Made by a program: the position numbers and the translations under genes
Origin: Comamonas koreensis
GTDB lineage: Bacteria; Pseudomonadota; Gammaproteobacteria; Burkholderiales; Burkholderiaceae_C
Reading direction: 5' to 3'
Assembly (NCBI RefSeq): GCF_021026195.1
Contig: NZ_JAJNCT010000009.1
Span: forward strand, 404,610 to 468,609
Length of the DNA: 64,000 nucleotides
Notes under the pieces: model-generated
Databases searched by the model: none
The model's input: the letters and a program-made list of their open reading frames with translations, nothing else
What the model was told of the DNA's origin: nothing
Part shown: piece after piece, positions 8,924 to 17,235 of the stretch
How the letters are laid out: each line of letters opens with the position of its first letter
Position numbering within the stretch: position 1 is the stretch's first letter

Positions 8924-9394
8924 ATGATAAAGGTGATTGATATTAGATTTTTATGGGCGCTGGTTGGCTTAAGCGCATCGGTTCAGGCGTGCCCTGTGCA
9001 TGTTAGCGTTGAGCCAAAAAATAACGATGTGTTAGTCGTTTCGATCGATAACATCTCGTCCCAAGACTTGGGCATTCTCTACGATTTTTTTCCTTGGTCC
9101 ATATTCGGTTTTGGAATAAACTACTCTGCGAAATACAGAGACGCAAAAACAGAAATTAGACCTATATATGCGTTTGGGCATCGTTCGGAGATTGTTGTGC
9201 TAAAGGCAAATTCCTCTTTGAAGCAAGAAGTATCTTTATACAAACGTTTTCAGAATTTAAGATCAGACGCTGGAATGGCTGACGTAGCATGGAGCTACAG
9301 ATTTGCGGCGCCGGGGATAGGCACCGATGTCTGTGCGATATTCAAAGGCCAGTTTTCTATTTTTGAAACACCCACCAAACGGACTTCAGAATGA
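8924..9394 (+). CDS. Hypothetical exported protein, second of a tandem paralogous pair
   Basis: A 156-residue protein with a signal peptide (FLWALVGLSASVQA) and a mature start ACPVHV. Motif order matches the preceding gene: CPV, then YDFFPWSIFG, then a spaced SSLKQEVSLYKRFQNLRS, then ADVAWSYRF, and a C-terminal Cys in VCAIFKGQF. It ends the AT-rich island; bases after 9400 return to GC-rich sequence. Periplasmic location and duplication next to an Rhs toxin suggest immunity or accessory roles, but the function is unknown. Confidence 0.6.
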   Translation: MIKVIDIRFLWALVGLSASVQACPVHVSVEPKNNDVLVVSIDNISSQDLGILYDFFPWSIFGFGINYSAKYRDAKTEIRPIYAFGHRSEIVVLKANSSLKQEVSLYKRFQNLRSDAGMADVAWSYRFAAPGIGTDVCAIFKGQFSIFETPTKRTSE

Positions 9395-9551
9395 AGTCGT
9401 TCGACCAATAGCATTTGGCGGTGGTGGGTTCACTGCTTACTGGGATGCGGCGAGAGGAATGTACAGATGGAATGCCAGCAGTCGTTTTGCTGCTTCTCTC
9501 AGCGCCTGCGCCAACCCGAACCCGATCTTGGCGCAGATTCCAAAGCACCCA

Positions 9552-11267
9552 TCACCCCACCCCCACCCCCGCATACAACCCCCGCGTAAACGCCTCCTCA
9601 AACACCGAATACCCTGACCAATCACTGTGCGCAAAATGCAGGCGCCCGGTGCTGGGGGTCGGCAGGGCTTGGATGCGCTCGCCGTTGATCAGCGCTGGGC
9701 GCTTGGCGCTGCTGGCAGGTTGGCCGATGCGGCTCAGCACGGTCTGGGTGCCGGGGCGGGGGATGGCCATCGCGTGGCCGTAGCGCATGACCTCGACATG
9801 GGTGGTTTTTTCGTAGATGTCGGCGTGCGCGCGGGCCAGGGTGGCCAGGGTTTGGTCGCGGGCGGCCTCCCAGCTTTGGGCCAGCAGTTGCTGGCGGGCG
9901 CTGCGGGCGCTGGCGCCGGGCTGGTTGCCGCCCAAGGCGCGGTAGCAGGTCAGCACGGTGGGCAGTTGCTGCATTGCATTGAGGCGCTGGTGGCCGGCGT
10001 TGACGTAGCCCAGGCCGCCGTGGGCCACATCGTCGTACAGCACATTGTCCCAGGCCAGTTCGGCGCCGGGGCGGTCGCGCAGCGGCGCGCGGATATGCAC
10101 ATTGGTCACCTGCCAGGGTGCCCAGTCCAGCGCCTGCACGGCGGCGCGCAGAAAGTCGGGTGGGTCTTGCACCACATGGGCCGCGATGAAGGTCGGCAGC
10201 GCCACGATGCAGTGCGCGGCCTGCCAGCGCTCCATGCTTTGGTTGGCGTGGTTGAAGCTGTCGATCTCCACGCCTTGGCGCGTCTCGGCAATCCGCATCA
10301 CCGTGTGGCCGCTGTGCAGCCAGCCGGCGGCCTGCACCGGGGCCGCGAGCTGCTCGCTGAGCCAGCCATTGCCTTGCGGCCAGGTCAGCACGCTGTCATG
10401 CGCATCGTCCGGCATGCCTGGCGCCTGAAAGCCGTGGCGGCTGGCAAAGTAGTGCAGGCCGGCCCAGGCTGATACCTGGGCGCAGCCTGCGCCAAAGTCG
10501 TCCTGGCAGGCATAGTCCAGGTACCAGCGCAGGTGCGGGTCGTCCAGCTGCTGCTGGGCCAGCCAGGTGTCAAAACGGATCGCATCCAGTGCCTGGTGGG
10601 CGGGGGCCAGGCCGCCTTGGGCCTGCCAGCTGCGCATCGCTGGCATGCTGAAGGGCTGGGCGCGCATGGCGCTGTCCACCAGCTGGGCAAAGCGCTGGTA
10701 CTGGGCGATGGTGCTGGCGGCCACATCCTGCGTGGGCAGCAGGCCTTCCTGCCATTCGCCGTGGATAAAAAGGCGCTCCTGCGGGCTGAAGCACAGGTAC
10801 TCGTCTTTGTACTGCCAGCGGCCGGCCACGCGCTGGCGCACGCCCAGCTCTTCGAGCAGGTCCTGCACCTCGGGGGCCTGGTCGCCAGGCACCGGCAGGT
10901 AATGGGCGCCTAAGGGGCAGCGCAGGCCTTGCACGGTGCCGCCACGGCTGTTGCCGCCGGCCTGGTCTTCCAGCTCCAGCAGGGCCACATCGCTGGCGCC
11001 TGCCAGGCGCAAGGCGCGAGCGGCTGATAGCGCGGCAATGCCGCCACCGGCAATCAGCACCTGCACGCGGTGGGTTCGGCTGGGTGCGGGCAGCGGCAGG
11101 CCTTGCGCCAGGCGGTCGCGCATCGCATGGCCGCGCTCCCAGGCCTGGCCCACAAAGCCGCCTTGGATATGGGCGGCGCTGGTGCTGGGTGGCGCGGGCT
11201 TGCAGCCGGCCAGCGCGCTGCTGCCAGCCAGCGCGGCGGCGCCTTTCAGGACGGAGCGGCGCTGCAT
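9552..11267 (-). CDS. Tat-exported FAD-dependent amine-oxidase-like protein (putative lipoprotein)
   Basis: About 571 residues from ATG 11267; a TTG at 11291 is the alternative. The N-terminus MQRRSVLKGAAALAGSSALA is a twin-arginine signal ending in a possible lipobox (ALAGC). About 75 residues in, a Rossmann FAD-binding motif appears (VLIAGGGIAALSAARAL), followed by ELEDQAGGNSRGG, as in flavin amine oxidases and phytoene-desaturase-like enzymes. It is the last gene of the DUF4178-DUF350-spermidine synthase-oxidoreductase operon, 42 bp behind the aminopropyltransferase gene. A polyamine or aminopropylated product is therefore a reasonable but unproven substrate. The end lies at the border of the Rhs island. 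Confidence 0.75.
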   Translation of the reverse strand: MQRRSVLKGAAALAGSSALAGCKPAPPSTSAAHIQGGFVGQAWERGHAMRDRLAQGLPLPAPSRTHRVQVLIAGGGIAALSAARALRLAGASDVALLELEDQAGGNSRGGTVQGLRCPLGAHYLPVPGDQAPEVQDLLEELGVRQRVAGRWQYKDEYLCFSPQERLFIHGEWQEGLLPTQDVAASTIAQYQRFAQLVDSAMRAQPFSMPAMRSWQAQGGLAPAHQALDAIRFDTWLAQQQLDDPHLRWYLDYACQDDFGAGCAQVSAWAGLHYFASRHGFQAPGMPDDAHDSVLTWPQGNGWLSEQLAAPVQAAGWLHSGHTVMRIAETRQGVEIDSFNHANQSMERWQAAHCIVALPTFIAAHVVQDPPDFLRAAVQALDWAPWQVTNVHIRAPLRDRPGAELAWDNVLYDDVAHGGLGYVNAGHQRLNAMQQLPTVLTCYRALGGNQPGASARSARQQLLAQSWEAARDQTLATLARAHADIYEKTTHVEVMRYGHAMAIPRPGTQTVLSRIGQPASSAKRPALINGERIQALPTPSTGRLHFAHSDWSGYSVFEEAFTRGLYAGVGVG

Positions 11268-11309
11268 CACTGGGCGGTCCGCAGTGGGCAAGGGTGGCAG
11301 GCCGTCATG

Positions 11310-12947
11310 TCAGTGCGCCACCTTGCCCCATTCGCGCTCATAGGTGTGCACCAGCACCTGGTTGGACAGGCGGTTCACCTCGGTCGGCACCCGCGCCATG
11401 TCGGGCGGGAAATCAAACAACAGCGGCAGGCTGGGCAGGCTCAAAAAGCGCATGCCTTCGGGCAAGCTGCTCGGCAGGCTCCAGGGGCGGCGGCTGGCAA
11501 TCACAAAGCCCCATTCGCCAAAGCTGGGCACATGGGCGTGGTATGGCGTGGCCTGCATGCCCACCGATTCGACGGTGGTCACCACGGTCCAGAAACTCTC
11601 GCGCGCGATCAGCGGTGACGTGGTCTGGATCACCGCAAAACCGCTGGCGGCCAAATGCTGGCTCAGCATTGCGTAAAAGCTGTTGGTGAACAGCTTGCCC
11701 ACCGCAAAATTGGTCGGGTCGGGGAAGTCCACGATGATCACATCGAACACCTCGTCGGCCTTCTGCAGCCACTGGAAGGCGTCGGCATTGATGATGCGCA
11801 CCTTGGGGTCGTTCAAGGCATTGCTGTTGAGCGCCTGCATGCTCGGCACGTTCTGGAACAGATCGGTCATCTGCGGGTCCAGCTCGACCAGGGTCACCGA
11901 TTCGACCGAGGGGTACTTGAGCACCTCGCGCACGGCCATGCCGTCGCCACCGCCAAACACCGCCACCTTGCGCGGCGCGCCAAAGCGGCTCATCACCGGG
12001 TGCACCAGGGCCTCGTGGTAGCGGTATTCATCGCTTTGGGCAAACTGCAGGTTGCCGTTCAGGTACAGGCGCGCGCCGCGCTTGCCCTGGGTCACCACAA
12101 TGCGCTGGTAGGGCGTGGTGCGCGCCAGCACAATGGGCTCCTGGTAGAAGTGGTCCTCGGTCAGCGAAGTCAGGCGCTCGGCGCCCACCAAGCCGCCCAG
12201 CAGGGCGGCAATCACCAGGCCGCAGGCCAGCACATGGCTGCCAAAGCGGCGCAGCTCTTCCTTGAAGAGAAACAGCGCCCATACTGCCACCAGCGCATTG
12301 AGCAGGCCAAACACCAGCCCGGTGCGGATCAGTCCCAGGTGCGGCACCAGCAGCAGCGGAAAGGCCAGCGACACCGCCAGCGCGCCCAGGTAGTCAAAGG
12401 TCAGCACCTTGGAGACCAGATCGCGCAGCACCACATTGCGCTTGAGGATGCGCATCACCAGCGGTATCTCCAGCCCCACCAGGGTGCCCACCACCAGCAC
12501 CGTGCCGTACAGCATCCAGTGGAAGGCGCTGGGCACATAGGCGTTGATGATGGACAGCACAGCAGGCAAGGCCCCGCCCACCAGCGCCACCATCAGCTCG
12601 ATGCGCAGAAAATGCGCTGGCAGCTCACGCACCAGGTAGCGCGACAGCCAGGAGCCGATGCCCATCGCAAACAGATAGGTGCCGATGATGGTGGAGAACT
12701 GCAGCACCGAATCGCCCAGCAGGTAGGACGCGAGCGCTGCTGCGGCCAGCTCATACAGCAGGCCGCAGGCCGCCACCACAAAGACGCTGAACAGCATCGC
12801 CACTTCCAGCGGGCTGGCGCGCCGCACGCCGCCTTCCGGCAGGGCGGCATGGCCAAACTCCAGCGCGTCGCCCGCGCCCAGGGGGCTATTCGGACTGGGG
12901 CTGGGGGATGCGTTGGCAGAAGGGGTGGCGGGGGTGGAGGTCGACAC
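11310..12947 (-). CDS. Membrane-fused polyamine aminopropyltransferase (spermidine synthase-like)
   Basis: 545 residues starting at GTG 12947. After a low-complexity Ser/Pro N-terminus there are about seven membrane spans (residues about 50-260; first EVAMLFSVFVVAACGLLYEL). The C-terminal soluble domain is a spermidine synthase fold with the AdoMet-binding VAVFGGGDGMAVREVLKY, VELDPQM and the catalytic-loop pattern DFPDPTNFAVGKLFTNSFY. Enzymes of this layout transfer an aminopropyl group from decarboxylated AdoMet, though for membrane-fused members the substrate is largely unproven. It is transcribed with DUF4178 and DUF350 genes and separated from DUF350 by the repeat array at 12980-13068. 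Confidence 0.85.
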   Translation of the reverse strand: MSTSTPATPSANASPSPSPNSPLGAGDALEFGHAALPEGGVRRASPLEVAMLFSVFVVAACGLLYELAAAALASYLLGDSVLQFSTIIGTYLFAMGIGSWLSRYLVRELPAHFLRIELMVALVGGALPAVLSIINAYVPSAFHWMLYGTVLVVGTLVGLEIPLVMRILKRNVVLRDLVSKVLTFDYLGALAVSLAFPLLLVPHLGLIRTGLVFGLLNALVAVWALFLFKEELRRFGSHVLACGLVIAALLGGLVGAERLTSLTEDHFYQEPIVLARTTPYQRIVVTQGKRGARLYLNGNLQFAQSDEYRYHEALVHPVMSRFGAPRKVAVFGGGDGMAVREVLKYPSVESVTLVELDPQMTDLFQNVPSMQALNSNALNDPKVRIINADAFQWLQKADEVFDVIIVDFPDPTNFAVGKLFTNSFYAMLSQHLAASGFAVIQTTSPLIARESFWTVVTTVESVGMQATPYHAHVPSFGEWGFVIASRRPWSLPSSLPEGMRFLSLPSLPLLFDFPPDMARVPTEVNRLSNQVLVHTYEREWGKVAH

Positions 12948-12979
12948 GGGCGAGAGCTGCAGAAGCCTTGCAAGGCGCG

Positions 12980-13068
12980 CAGGCGCCCGCAGTGTTGGCT
13001 GAAAAAGAGAAAAAAGACAGGGCGCCTGCGTACAAAACAGGCGCCACTAGCGTGGCAAAAGGCGCCTG
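12980..13068 (-). promoter_or_regulatory. Attenuator-like array of alternating CAGGCGCC/GGCGCCTG repeats
   Basis: Four 8-bp units alternate in orientation: CAGGCGCC 12980-12987, GGCGCCTG 13021-13028, CAGGCGCC 13038-13045, GGCGCCTG 13061-13068. In the minus-strand mRNA the first and second units can pair, or the second and third, or the third and fourth. The second/third hairpin (loop TTTTGTACG) is followed by the U-rich run CTGTCTTTTTTCTCTTTTTC, as in a Rho-independent terminator, and the first/second pairing would exclude it. It sits between the DUF350 stop and the aminopropyltransferase start. The terminator is well supported by sequence; regulated attenuation is inference. Confidence 0.6.
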
Positions 13069-13104
13069 ACAGCGTTGGCTATCAGCGCCCGCGCAGGATC
13101 AGTG

Positions 13105-13323
13105 CTAGCCGATCGCCGCTGCCACGATGATGCTGATGCCCAGGCTCATCGCGGCCACCACCACGCCCAGCGCAAGGTTCTGCTTTTCCACAATCTCGGC
13201 CCACATGTCTACGGGGGTGATCTTGTCGATGATCAGAAAGCACAGCCAGAAGACCACCACGCCCACCATGGCGAACAGGATGGAGCCAAAAAACGCCGCA
13301 GGGCGGAACCATTCCAAATCCAT
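13105..13323 (-). CDS. DUF350 family small membrane protein
   Basis: A 72-residue protein with two hydrophobic spans (FFGSILFAMVGVVVFWLCFL and LALGVVVAAMSLGISIIVAA) joined by a short polar loop, IDKITPVDMW, that is typical of DUF350 (E. coli YjfL-like). ATG 13323 is preceded by a strong GAAGGAGAG. An upstream in-frame extension lacks a ribosome-binding site and was rejected. Gene order DUF4178-DUF350-spermidine synthase recurs in other bacteria, sometimes with PspA-like proteins, and has been linked by comparative genomics to envelope stress; direct function is unknown. Confidence 0.85.
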   Translation of the reverse strand: MDLEWFRPAAFFGSILFAMVGVVVFWLCFLIIDKITPVDMWAEIVEKQNLALGVVVAAMSLGISIIVAAAIG

Positions 13324-13391
13324 CACAACTCTCTCCTTCGTCAAAAGCGCGCCCGGCTTGGGCTGTGCGCCGTGCTGTTGCCAGCGATTGT

Positions 13392-14939
13392 TTATTTGTG
13401 GCTGCCGCCGGAGCTGTAGCCACCCCATGAACCGCTGGACGACCGGCCGCTGCCCGTGCTGCTGCTGCACTTGCTCACATAGGTCGGGTCGGCGGCCAGT
13501 TTGCGCCGCTCCAGCGCAGTATCGCAGCCCTTGGGCCACAACCAGATGAGCAAAAAGAACAGCAGGAACAGGCCGATGATGACCGGCATGCAGCCGAGCT
13601 TGGGCACCGTGAAACTGCTGGTCTCGGGTTTGAACAGCGCCACCTGGTCGCTCATGCCAAAGGCCGAGGCCACCGACTCGGGCGTCATCTTGCGGCCCAG
13701 CGACCAGCTCAGCTCATGCGGGCCCTGTTCCAGGTTCAGCAGCTGCGCCCCATCCTTGCCCCGGGCAAAGTCCACATTGTCGGTCTTGTCGCCCCGGGCC
13801 ACCGGCCAGTAGAACTCGCCCAGCACATAGGTGGTCTCGGCGCGGTAGCGCGATTGCAGCTGGTAGGTCTGCTGCTTCCAGGTCGCCGTGCTGCGGCCTG
13901 CGCGGTAGTCGGGCGCGCCGGTCAGGGTCTTGACCAGGCTCCAGCCTTCGCTGCTGTTGACCAGGAACTGGAAGCCCTGCTGGCTGTGGTAGAGCAGGTA
14001 CTCGTCCCAGCCAAAGTATTCGTCGTCATCGGGCTCGATGCCGATGCGGTGCTGAAAGCCCACCAGCTGCCATTTGCTGCCGCCCAGGGTCGCTATCTTG
14101 CCCAGCGGCACCAGGGGCTTGACCGGGTCCTTCTGCATCGCCGCGCGCAGCTCGCCGCCAATGCCTTGCGATACATCGATGAGCGAGCCGCAGCTCGGGC
14201 AGGTCAGGCTCTGGGTGGTGTCCAGCTTGATATCGACCCGCGCCGCGCAGCGCGGGCAGTTGAAGTGCCGGCCCTGGTCCTTCTTGTTGGACGTGGTCTT
14301 CAGCCCTGCAATCTTGAGCGAGCCCAGCAGCACCGGCGCGCCCAGGTAGACCGCAGGTGGGTTGTCGCTGTAGTCGATGGACAGCACCTTGTCGTCTTCG
14401 GTGCGCAGCTCCACCACGGTAAAGGGCTTGCCCAGCTCGGGCTGGTGCGGCATCTCGCCCTCGGCCGCTATCAGCTGGGCCAGCACCACGCTGGTTACGC
14501 TGTACTGCACGCCGCTGATCGCAATGCTCTGGCCCGGTTGCCAGCGGTCGGCCGGCGGCAGGTTCTTGGTGGCGGCCTGGCTGGCGCGGCTCAGCACAAA
14601 CTGGCCGTTGTCCTCGCTGATGACGGCGGTCTCGCCGCTGTCGCCCAGCGCCAGCCACTCGTTCCAGCTGCCGGTCTCGCCCTTGTACTGCAGCCGGCCT
14701 ACCAGCCGAAAGCCTTCGCTGCCCTTGGCGAACTGGCCGGTCTGGTTCAGCTTGAGCGGGCTGTAGTCGTTGAAGACCTCGGCCATCTTGCCGATGCGCT
14801 TCAAGACATCGCCATTGCGCACGATGGAGCTTTGGCAATACGGGCAGACCGCAAACACCGACTGGGCACTGGCAAATTCCACAGGTGCACCGCAACCCGG
14901 GCAGGGTGCCGTATAGCTGCGTTGCTGGTCCGTCGTCAT
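13392..14939 (-). CDS. DUF4178 domain protein with two zinc-ribbon-like motifs
   Basis: 515 residues. The N-terminus carries CPGC and CPYC (Cys13/16/32/35), and a second set, CPRC and CPSCG, lies near residue 230-255, so two zinc ribbons are predicted. Each is followed by a DUF4178-type beta-rich domain (GETGSWNEWLALGDSGE; DEYFGWDEYLLYHSQQG). Near residue 465 is one membrane span (GCMPVIIGLFLLFFLLIWLW), and the protein ends in a Ser/Gly-rich tail. It is the first gene of the operon that continues with DUF350, spermidine synthase and the FAD oxidoreductase. The biochemical role is unknown. Confidence 0.8.
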   Translation of the reverse strand: MTTDQQRSYTAPCPGCGAPVEFASAQSVFAVCPYCQSSIVRNGDVLKRIGKMAEVFNDYSPLKLNQTGQFAKGSEGFRLVGRLQYKGETGSWNEWLALGDSGETAVISEDNGQFVLSRASQAATKNLPPADRWQPGQSIAISGVQYSVTSVVLAQLIAAEGEMPHQPELGKPFTVVELRTEDDKVLSIDYSDNPPAVYLGAPVLLGSLKIAGLKTTSNKKDQGRHFNCPRCAARVDIKLDTTQSLTCPSCGSLIDVSQGIGGELRAAMQKDPVKPLVPLGKIATLGGSKWQLVGFQHRIGIEPDDDEYFGWDEYLLYHSQQGFQFLVNSSEGWSLVKTLTGAPDYRAGRSTATWKQQTYQLQSRYRAETTYVLGEFYWPVARGDKTDNVDFARGKDGAQLLNLEQGPHELSWSLGRKMTPESVASAFGMSDQVALFKPETSSFTVPKLGCMPVIIGLFLLFFLLIWLWPKGCDTALERRKLAADPTYVSKCSSSTGSGRSSSGSWGGYSSGGSHK

Positions 14940-15153
14940 AGGTCGTCTGGCTTGTTATGAAGGTGTTATTACGTCGCCCGGTTGGCAACCGCACCGCATC
15001 ATAGCGCAGGCCTTGGCGGGTGGGACGCCTGCCTGCGACTGGCGGTATTAGCCAAGCCTATGGTTTTTTTAGCGAGGATTCATTGGCCTTTGCCATTGCT
15101 AATACATATCATTTACAGAACCGCCATTGATGAATTGAAAGAAAGAGCCCGCC

Positions 15154-15414
15154 ATGTCCTCCCTCCGCCGCAGCCTGCAGAACAACCGCCAAACGCTGAA
15201 GAAGACCGCCAGCTACTACCTGATCCACATCACGGTGGCCGCGATGGTGGCCTATGCCGTTACCGGCAACCTGATCGCCTCGCTCACGCTGAGCCTGTTG
15301 GAGCCCACGGTGCAGGCCTTTGCCTTCTTCTTCCATGAAAAGGCCTGGCAGCGCTGGAATGCGCGCTCGGCTGCTGCGGTGGCAAGCGCGCCCGTGGCCG
15401 TGCAAGTCAGCTGA
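15154..15414 (+). CDS. DUF2061 family small membrane protein
   Basis: An 86-residue protein with the DUF2061 layout: a basic amphipathic start (RRSLQNNRQTLKKTASYYLI), two membrane spans (HITVAAMVAYAVTGNLIAS and a second ending LLEPTVQAFAFFFHE), and the characteristic KAWQRW segment. The family has no known function. It is divergent from the DUF4178 operon, with about 210 bp between the starts, where both promoters should lie. A weak TTGGCC (15083-15088) and TATCAT (15107-15112) pair with 18-bp spacing is the best promoter candidate for this gene. Confidence 0.7.
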   Translation: MSSLRRSLQNNRQTLKKTASYYLIHITVAAMVAYAVTGNLIASLTLSLLEPTVQAFAFFFHEKAWQRWNARSAAAVASAPVAVQVS

Positions 15415-15482
15415 CAGGCCCCCTGACAGCAGCGGCCGGATGTGCGACAGTAGCGCATTGCCGCTACCCACAGGATGCACCG

Positions 15483-15782
15483 ATGACCCCCTCCATTTCG
15501 CGCAAGCGCTTTTCCTTCGCTGCCTGGCCCGCCCTCTGCGCCGCCGTGCTGGCGTTGCAGGGCTGCGATGTGGTGGCGCCCATTGGCAGCAATGCCGTGC
15601 TGTCGGACCAGGCCATTGCCGAGAAGACCGCCAACTACTTCAGCAGCACGGAGGCCCATGTGCAGGTCTTCGGCTTTGACCGGCAGCGTGAATCGACGCG
15701 CTACCAAGCAAGCTTTCAAGGCAACAAGTACAACTGCTCGATCTACATGAACCAAGTGCGCTGCGACCCGGCTGGCCAATAA
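15483..15782 (+). CDS. Small hypothetical lipoprotein
   Basis: 99 residues. The N-terminus has a basic segment, a hydrophobic core (FAAWPALCAAVLALQGC) and a lipobox ending at Cys28, so it should be a lipoprotein. The mature part is only about 70 residues, with two further cysteines (KYNCSIYMNQVRC) that could form a disulfide. No family was recognised. It lies 68 bp behind the DUF2061 gene and is convergent with the M23-like gene. Confidence 0.65.
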   Translation: MTPSISRKRFSFAAWPALCAAVLALQGCDVVAPIGSNAVLSDQAIAEKTANYFSSTEAHVQVFGFDRQRESTRYQASFQGNKYNCSIYMNQVRCDPAGQ

Positions 15783-15791
15783 GCGAGGCCC

Positions 15792-16580
15792 TCAGCCGCG
15801 CAGCGCCTCATCATCGGCGCGCAGCAGCGGCGCCGGGTTGGGGAAGATGTCCTGCCAGACCGGCGCAAAGGCCTGTTCGCCGACACCAGGCGCATCGCTG
15901 AAGTCGGGCAGGCGCAGCAGGCACAGCTGCAGGTGCAGATGGGGCAGCCACCAGCCGTTCTCTGCAAAGTCGCCCAGTTGGGCAAACTCGCTGCCTGCGG
16001 CAATCTGCTCGCCCGGCTGCCAGCGCTGGGCCGATGCATGGCTCAGATGCCCCCAGATGCTGAAAAACTCTGGGTGCGCAGGGCCCTGGTGGCGCAGCAC
16101 CAGCATGCCGCCATAGTCCAGGCGGATATCACGCACTTCAGCCACCACCACCTCTGCGGCCAGCGGCAGCCGCAGCGCGGTGCCCGCTGGCGCAAACAGG
16201 TCCAGGCCCAGGTGGCAGTCGCGCATCGCGCCTGCCAGCCGGGTGGATGCGTAGTTACTGCTTTGGTAAACGCAGCGCTGCTCCATCCAATGGCCTACAC
16301 CCATCTCAAACCCTTGGCGCTGCTGCAGGGCCTCGTAGGCGCGGATGGCGCCCTCGCGGTCCATGCTGGCGCTGGCGGCGGCCACGGCAGAGTCAGCGCT
16401 GCGGAAATCGACGTGGCCCATGCGCGCCTGTGCCAGGCCGGGCATCAGCCCACTCCAGCTGCCGCGCTGCTGCGCCACCCAGGCATGGAAGGCGGCAGCC
16501 TCCGGCACGGCGCTGAGGCCGCTTTGGTGGCGCGCAATGGCCTGGGCGATGGGGTCGGTCTGTGTGTCGGCGGTGGTCAT
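15792..16580 (-). CDS. M23 (LytM) peptidase-like protein without signal peptide
   Basis: 262 residues. The C-terminal half shows the M23 metallopeptidase pattern: HLGLD (His123, Asp127), GHLS (His178) and HLHLQ (His214, His216), all residues expected for zinc binding and catalysis. No signal peptide or membrane anchor is visible, which is odd for a murein endopeptidase. In other proteobacteria a similar M23 domain is fused to a phosphotransferase and a class III aminotransferase, so this may be a free-standing version with a cytoplasmic role. It overlaps the PaiB-like gene by 4 bases and probably ends the long minus-strand operon. Confidence 0.7.
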   Translation of the reverse strand: MTTADTQTDPIAQAIARHQSGLSAVPEAAAFHAWVAQQRGSWSGLMPGLAQARMGHVDFRSADSAVAAASASMDREGAIRAYEALQQRQGFEMGVGHWMEQRCVYQSSNYASTRLAGAMRDCHLGLDLFAPAGTALRLPLAAEVVVAEVRDIRLDYGGMLVLRHQGPAHPEFFSIWGHLSHASAQRWQPGEQIAAGSEFAQLGDFAENGWWLPHLHLQLCLLRLPDFSDAPGVGEQAFAPVWQDIFPNPAPLLRADDEALRG

Positions 16581-17212
16581 GGTTGTTGGAGTTGGCAGTG
16601 TTGCTCTATGGTATCGGCCAGCGCATGCTGGTTCTGCTCGCGCAGGCGCGGCACGGCGCCGCGCATGTCAGCCGGGCGCTCGTCCTGGCCGAGCTTGAAC
16701 TTGGCTTCACAGCGCGCCACCGGCATCTCATAGCCCACAATGCCGGGCAGGCGCCGCTCCAGGCCGCCGGGGCCCAGCTCGCTGCTGTCCCAGGGGCAGC
16801 GGCGGCCACGCTCCATATGGCCCACCAGGTCCTGCAGGTGGGCGACCAGTTCATCTTCTTCCAGTATGCGCGGGGTGCCATGCAGGTGCACCACCTGGAA
16901 TCCCCAGGTCGGCGCGCTGTCGCGATGCGGGTAGTTGGGGTACCAGGACGGCGAGATATAGCTGCCCGGGTCCATCAGGATGGCGATGCTCGGCAGGCCC
17001 TGGCGCAGAAAGCGCACATGGTCGCTGGCCGATGCCACATGCGACACCAGGGTGCCCAGCGCGCCGCGCGTGGTGTCGAGCCGGAACACCGGGTGGGACA
17101 GCGCCACGCCTTCGCTGTGCGGCGTAATCAAGGTGCCCAGCACCACGCGGTCGACCAGCTCCTTGATCTGCGCGGGCTGCTGGGGTTGGTAATAGGGTTT
17201 GGTGTAGAGCAT
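16577..17212 (-). CDS. PaiB-like FMN-binding protein
   Basis: 211 residues with the PaiB/FMN-binding split-barrel features: the start MLYTKPYYQPQQP, GTLITPHSEGVALSHPVF, and the central SYISPSWYPNYPHRDSAPTW followed by VHLHG. Bacillus PaiB is described as a negative regulator of sporulation and protease genes, but most members have no proven DNA-binding role and may be flavin enzymes. The gene is 23 bp behind the amidase and overlaps the M23-like gene, so it is part of the same transcript. Confidence 0.8.
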   Translation of the reverse strand: MLYTKPYYQPQQPAQIKELVDRVVLGTLITPHSEGVALSHPVFRLDTTRGALGTLVSHVASASDHVRFLRQGLPSIAILMDPGSYISPSWYPNYPHRDSAPTWGFQVVHLHGTPRILEEDELVAHLQDLVGHMERGRRCPWDSSELGPGGLERRLPGIVGYEMPVARCEAKFKLGQDERPADMRGAVPRLREQNQHALADTIEQHCQLQQP

Positions 17213-17235
17213 GAGAGGGGCGGGTCAGAGAGAGA

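Noticed and set aside
9327..9617. A 96-codon frame across the right edge of the Rhs island
   Set aside because: It overlaps the ends of two better-supported genes and ends in a Pro/His-rich translation of GC-rich sequence. The 9395-9551 gap was left as non-coding.
11655..13130. A 491-codon frame opposite the spermidine synthase gene
   Set aside because: Gln/His-rich shadow with no motif; the opposite strand encodes a clear AdoMet-dependent enzyme.
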